Source: Paraburkholderia haematera (GTDB lineage: Bacteria > Pseudomonadota > Gammaproteobacteria > Burkholderiales > Burkholderiaceae). From it: a stretch of DNA of 64,000 nt. The translations under genes were made by a program, and so were the position numbers. The stretch is from contig NZ_CAJNBK010000018.1 in the NCBI RefSeq assembly GCF_905220975.1, forward strand, positions 1 to 64,000, written 5' to 3'. Below are positions 62,247-64,000 of this stretch, in pieces; within the stretch, counting starts at the first letter, position 1, and each line of letters begins with the position of its first letter. The notes below the pieces were generated by a model. It had not been told where the DNA came from. It searched no databases and saw only the letters and a program-made list of their open reading frames with translations.

Positions 62247-64000
62247 TCAAACATAGTCCTTGTACTTGTCGAGCAGACGTACCGGCTTGGCCAGCGCATC
62301 GCGGCGGAACGGATCGCCGAGTTCGCGGGTGCACATGATCTCGATGATGGTGGTCTTGCCGTGGTTCATCTGTGCATCGATCGCACGCTTGAGCGCCGGG
62401 CCGACGTCCTCGAGCCGGTCCACCGTGACCCCCTCGGCGCCCATCGCGCGAGCGATACCGGCAAAGCTCTGGTTGTCGAGTTCACCGGCGACGAAGCGGC
62501 GGTTGTAGAAGTCCACCTGGTTCTTCTTCTCGGCGCCCCATTGCCGGTTGTGAAAAACCACCGCGGTGACCGGAATGTTGTGACGCACGCAGGTCATGGT
62601 TTCCATCAGGCTCATGCCCCACGCACCGTCGCCGGCGTAGGAGACAGCGGGGCGATGGGGCGCCGCCACCTTGGCGCCGACGATGGTGGGGAACGCGTAG
62701 CCGCAATTGCCCCAGCTCATCGCGGCGAAGAAGCTGCGCGGCTTGTTGAAACGCAGGTAGCTGTTGGCCACGGAGTTGATGTTGCCGATGTCGGTGGAGA
62801 CCATCACGTCTTCCGGCATGGCCTTTTCGAGCTCGCGCAATACCTGGCGCGGGTGCAGATAGGTGCCGCCGCCAGGCGTGCGCTCGTTCTTCTGCTCCTC
62901 GATCATGTCCAGGCTGTAGGGGTCGCGCTCATGCGTCCATTCATCCAGTTCCTTCTCCCATGCAGCCTTCTCAGCGGCGATCTGGCCCGCGCGTTCTTCA
63001 CGCGTGGCGTCGCAGGCGAGGGTGCGGCCTTCGAGGCGCTGCGTGAGCGCAACCGCGGCGGCCTTGGCGTCGCCGCAGATGCCTACGGAGATCTTCTTCA
63101 CGAGGCCGAGCATCTTGTGGTCGGCATCGATCTGGATGATTTTGGCGTTCTGCGGCCAGTAGTCCATGCCGTGCTGGGGCAGCGTGCCGAACGGTCCAAG
63201 ACGCGAACCAAGCGCGATCACCACGTCGGCGCGCTGCATCAGCTTCATCGCTGCCTTGGAGCCCTGATAGCCGAGCGGGCCGCACCACAGCGGGTGGCTG
63301 GCGGGGAAGGAGTCGTTATGCAGGTAGCTGTTGACGACCGGCGCGCCCAGGCGCTCGGCCAGCGCCTTGCATTCCTCGATCGCATCCGCCATGACCACGC
63401 CGCCGCCGGAGATGATGACGGGGAATTTCGCCTCGGCGAGTAGTTCGGCCGCTTCGTTCAGGCGTTGGTCGCCGCCGGGGCCGCGATCGAGACGCTGCGG
63501 CTGCGGAATCTCGGCCTTGATCTGGCCATAGAAGTAGTCGCGCGGAATGTTGAGCTGGGTCGGGCCCATCTCGGCCAGCGCGCGGTCGAAGCAGCGGCCG
63601 GTGAATTCAGCCATGCGCGCGGGATGGGTCACGTGGCCCTGATACTTGGTGAACTCCTGGAACATCGGGAGTTGCTTCGCTTCCTGGAAGCCGCCCAGAC
63701 CGATGCCCATAGTGCCGGCCTCGGGCGTGATCATGACCACGGGGCTGTGAGCCCAATACGCCGCGGCGATGGCGGTCACGCAATTGCTGATGCCCGGGCC
63801 GTTCTGGCCGATCACCACGCCATGTCGGCCCGACACGCGGGCATAGCCGTCGGCCATGTGGCCGGCGCCCTGCTCGTGCACCACGGGAATGAGACGGATG
63901 CCGGCGGGCGCGAAGATGTCCATGGCGTCCATGAAGGCCGAGCCCATGATGCCGAACATGTCGGTCACGCCGTTCGCGGCCAGGGTTTCGACGAATGCTT
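62247..64000 (-). CDS. xsc: Sulfoacetaldehyde acetyltransferase Xsc (5' end outside window)
   Basis: The frame remains open to the window edge (...AFVETLAANGV), so about 584 residues of an expected ~600 are present. Xsc is a thiamine-diphosphate enzyme turning sulfoacetaldehyde and phosphate into acetyl phosphate and sulfite. The ThDP fold is visible: HEQGAGHMADGYARVSGRHGVV near the start with the cofactor-activating Glu, and GDGAWGMSLMETMTC...NRQW binding the diphosphate. Xsc-type diagnostic segments include EAGTMGIGLGGFQEAKQLPMF and TKYQGHV. It is the meeting point of the taurine and isethionate branches in this window. Confidence 0.95.
   Translation of the reverse strand, partial: AFVETLAANGVTDMFGIMGSAFMDAMDIFAPAGIRLIPVVHEQGAGHMADGYARVSGRHGVVIGQNGPGISNCVTAIAAAYWAHSPVVMITPEAGTMGIGLGGFQEAKQLPMFQEFTKYQGHVTHPARMAEFTGRCFDRALAEMGPTQLNIPRDYFYGQIKAEIPQPQRLDRGPGGDQRLNEAAELLAEAKFPVIISGGGVVMADAIEECKALAERLGAPVVNSYLHNDSFPASHPLWCGPLGYQGSKAAMKLMQRADVVIALGSRLGPFGTLPQHGMDYWPQNAKIIQIDADHKMLGLVKKISVGICGDAKAAAVALTQRLEGRTLACDATREERAGQIAAEKAAWEKELDEWTHERDPYSLDMIEEQKNERTPGGGTYLHPRQVLRELEKAMPEDVMVSTDIGNINSVANSYLRFNKPRSFFAAMSWGNCGYAFPTIVGAKVAAPHRPAVSYAGDGAWGMSLMETMTCVRHNIPVTAVVFHNRQWGAEKKNQVDFYNRRFVAGELDNQSFAGIARAMGAEGVTVDRLEDVGPALKRAIDAQMNHGKTTIIEIMCTRELGDPFRRDALAKPVRLLDKYKDYV

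Overview
The window is high-GC, almost fully coding chromosomal DNA from a beta-proteobacterium, most likely Paraburkholderia or a close Burkholderiaceae relative. The reasons are the bcsDPQABZC cellulose locus, the hpa homoprotocatechuate cluster, an OmpC-type porin, frequent LysR/MarR regulators beside catabolic genes, and a dispersed CCTACTTTTCTTTGC hairpin repeat that I recall as common in Paraburkholderia. I see no rRNA, tRNA, prophage, transposase or CRISPR array. Assignments come from reading the proteins; no database search was run.

Layout. (1) 0.2-13.3 kb, minus strand: a tightly overlapped cellulose synthase operon (bcsD-P-Q-A-B-Z-C). Facing away from it, at 13.9-17.5 kb, are a GGDEF diguanylate cyclase and a GGDEF-EAL protein, so the second messenger that activates BcsA is probably made and broken next door. 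(2) 17.5-18.2 kb: two inverted copies of the dispersed repeat. (3) 18.2-24.9 kb: the meta-cleavage pathway for homoprotocatechuate, hpaG1-G2-E-D-F-H-I on the minus strand, with divergent hpaR and a palindromic operator; the hydroxylase hpaBC is absent. (4) 24.9-44 kb: mixed accessory metabolism. It holds a D-threonine-aldolase-like enzyme with a HAD hydrolase, two LysR regulators, an orphan sulfotransferase-like gene, mmsA, a MarR-isochorismatase-MFS operon, a porin, a ProXWV-type glycine betaine ABC transporter, an ArsR regulator broken by an in-frame amber codon beside a DHA2 exporter, and a Tat-exported tyrosinase.

(5) 44.4-64 kb: the most striking part, a C2-sulfonate island. A TauE/SafE-type exporter is followed by DUF3311 protein, Na+/solute symporter, amidohydrolase and COG0523 GTPase, the order I recall for the N-acetyltaurine genes naaOPST. 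Next come tauX-tauY (taurine dehydrogenase) and an APC-type permease. After these come an IclR regulator and a divergent GMC dehydrogenase plus MFS carrier, matching the isethionate genes iseR-J-U, and finally pta and xsc. Together they would take N-acetyltaurine, taurine and isethionate to sulfoacetaldehyde, then to acetyl phosphate plus sulfite (Xsc), then to acetyl-CoA (Pta), with sulfite leaving through the TSUP protein.

The unexplained element is a CobS-like AAA+ ATPase and a CobT-like VWA protein placed directly behind iseJ-iseU, with no cobN or other cobalamin gene in view. This AAA+/VWA pair inside a sulfonate operon is my best candidate for something undescribed.
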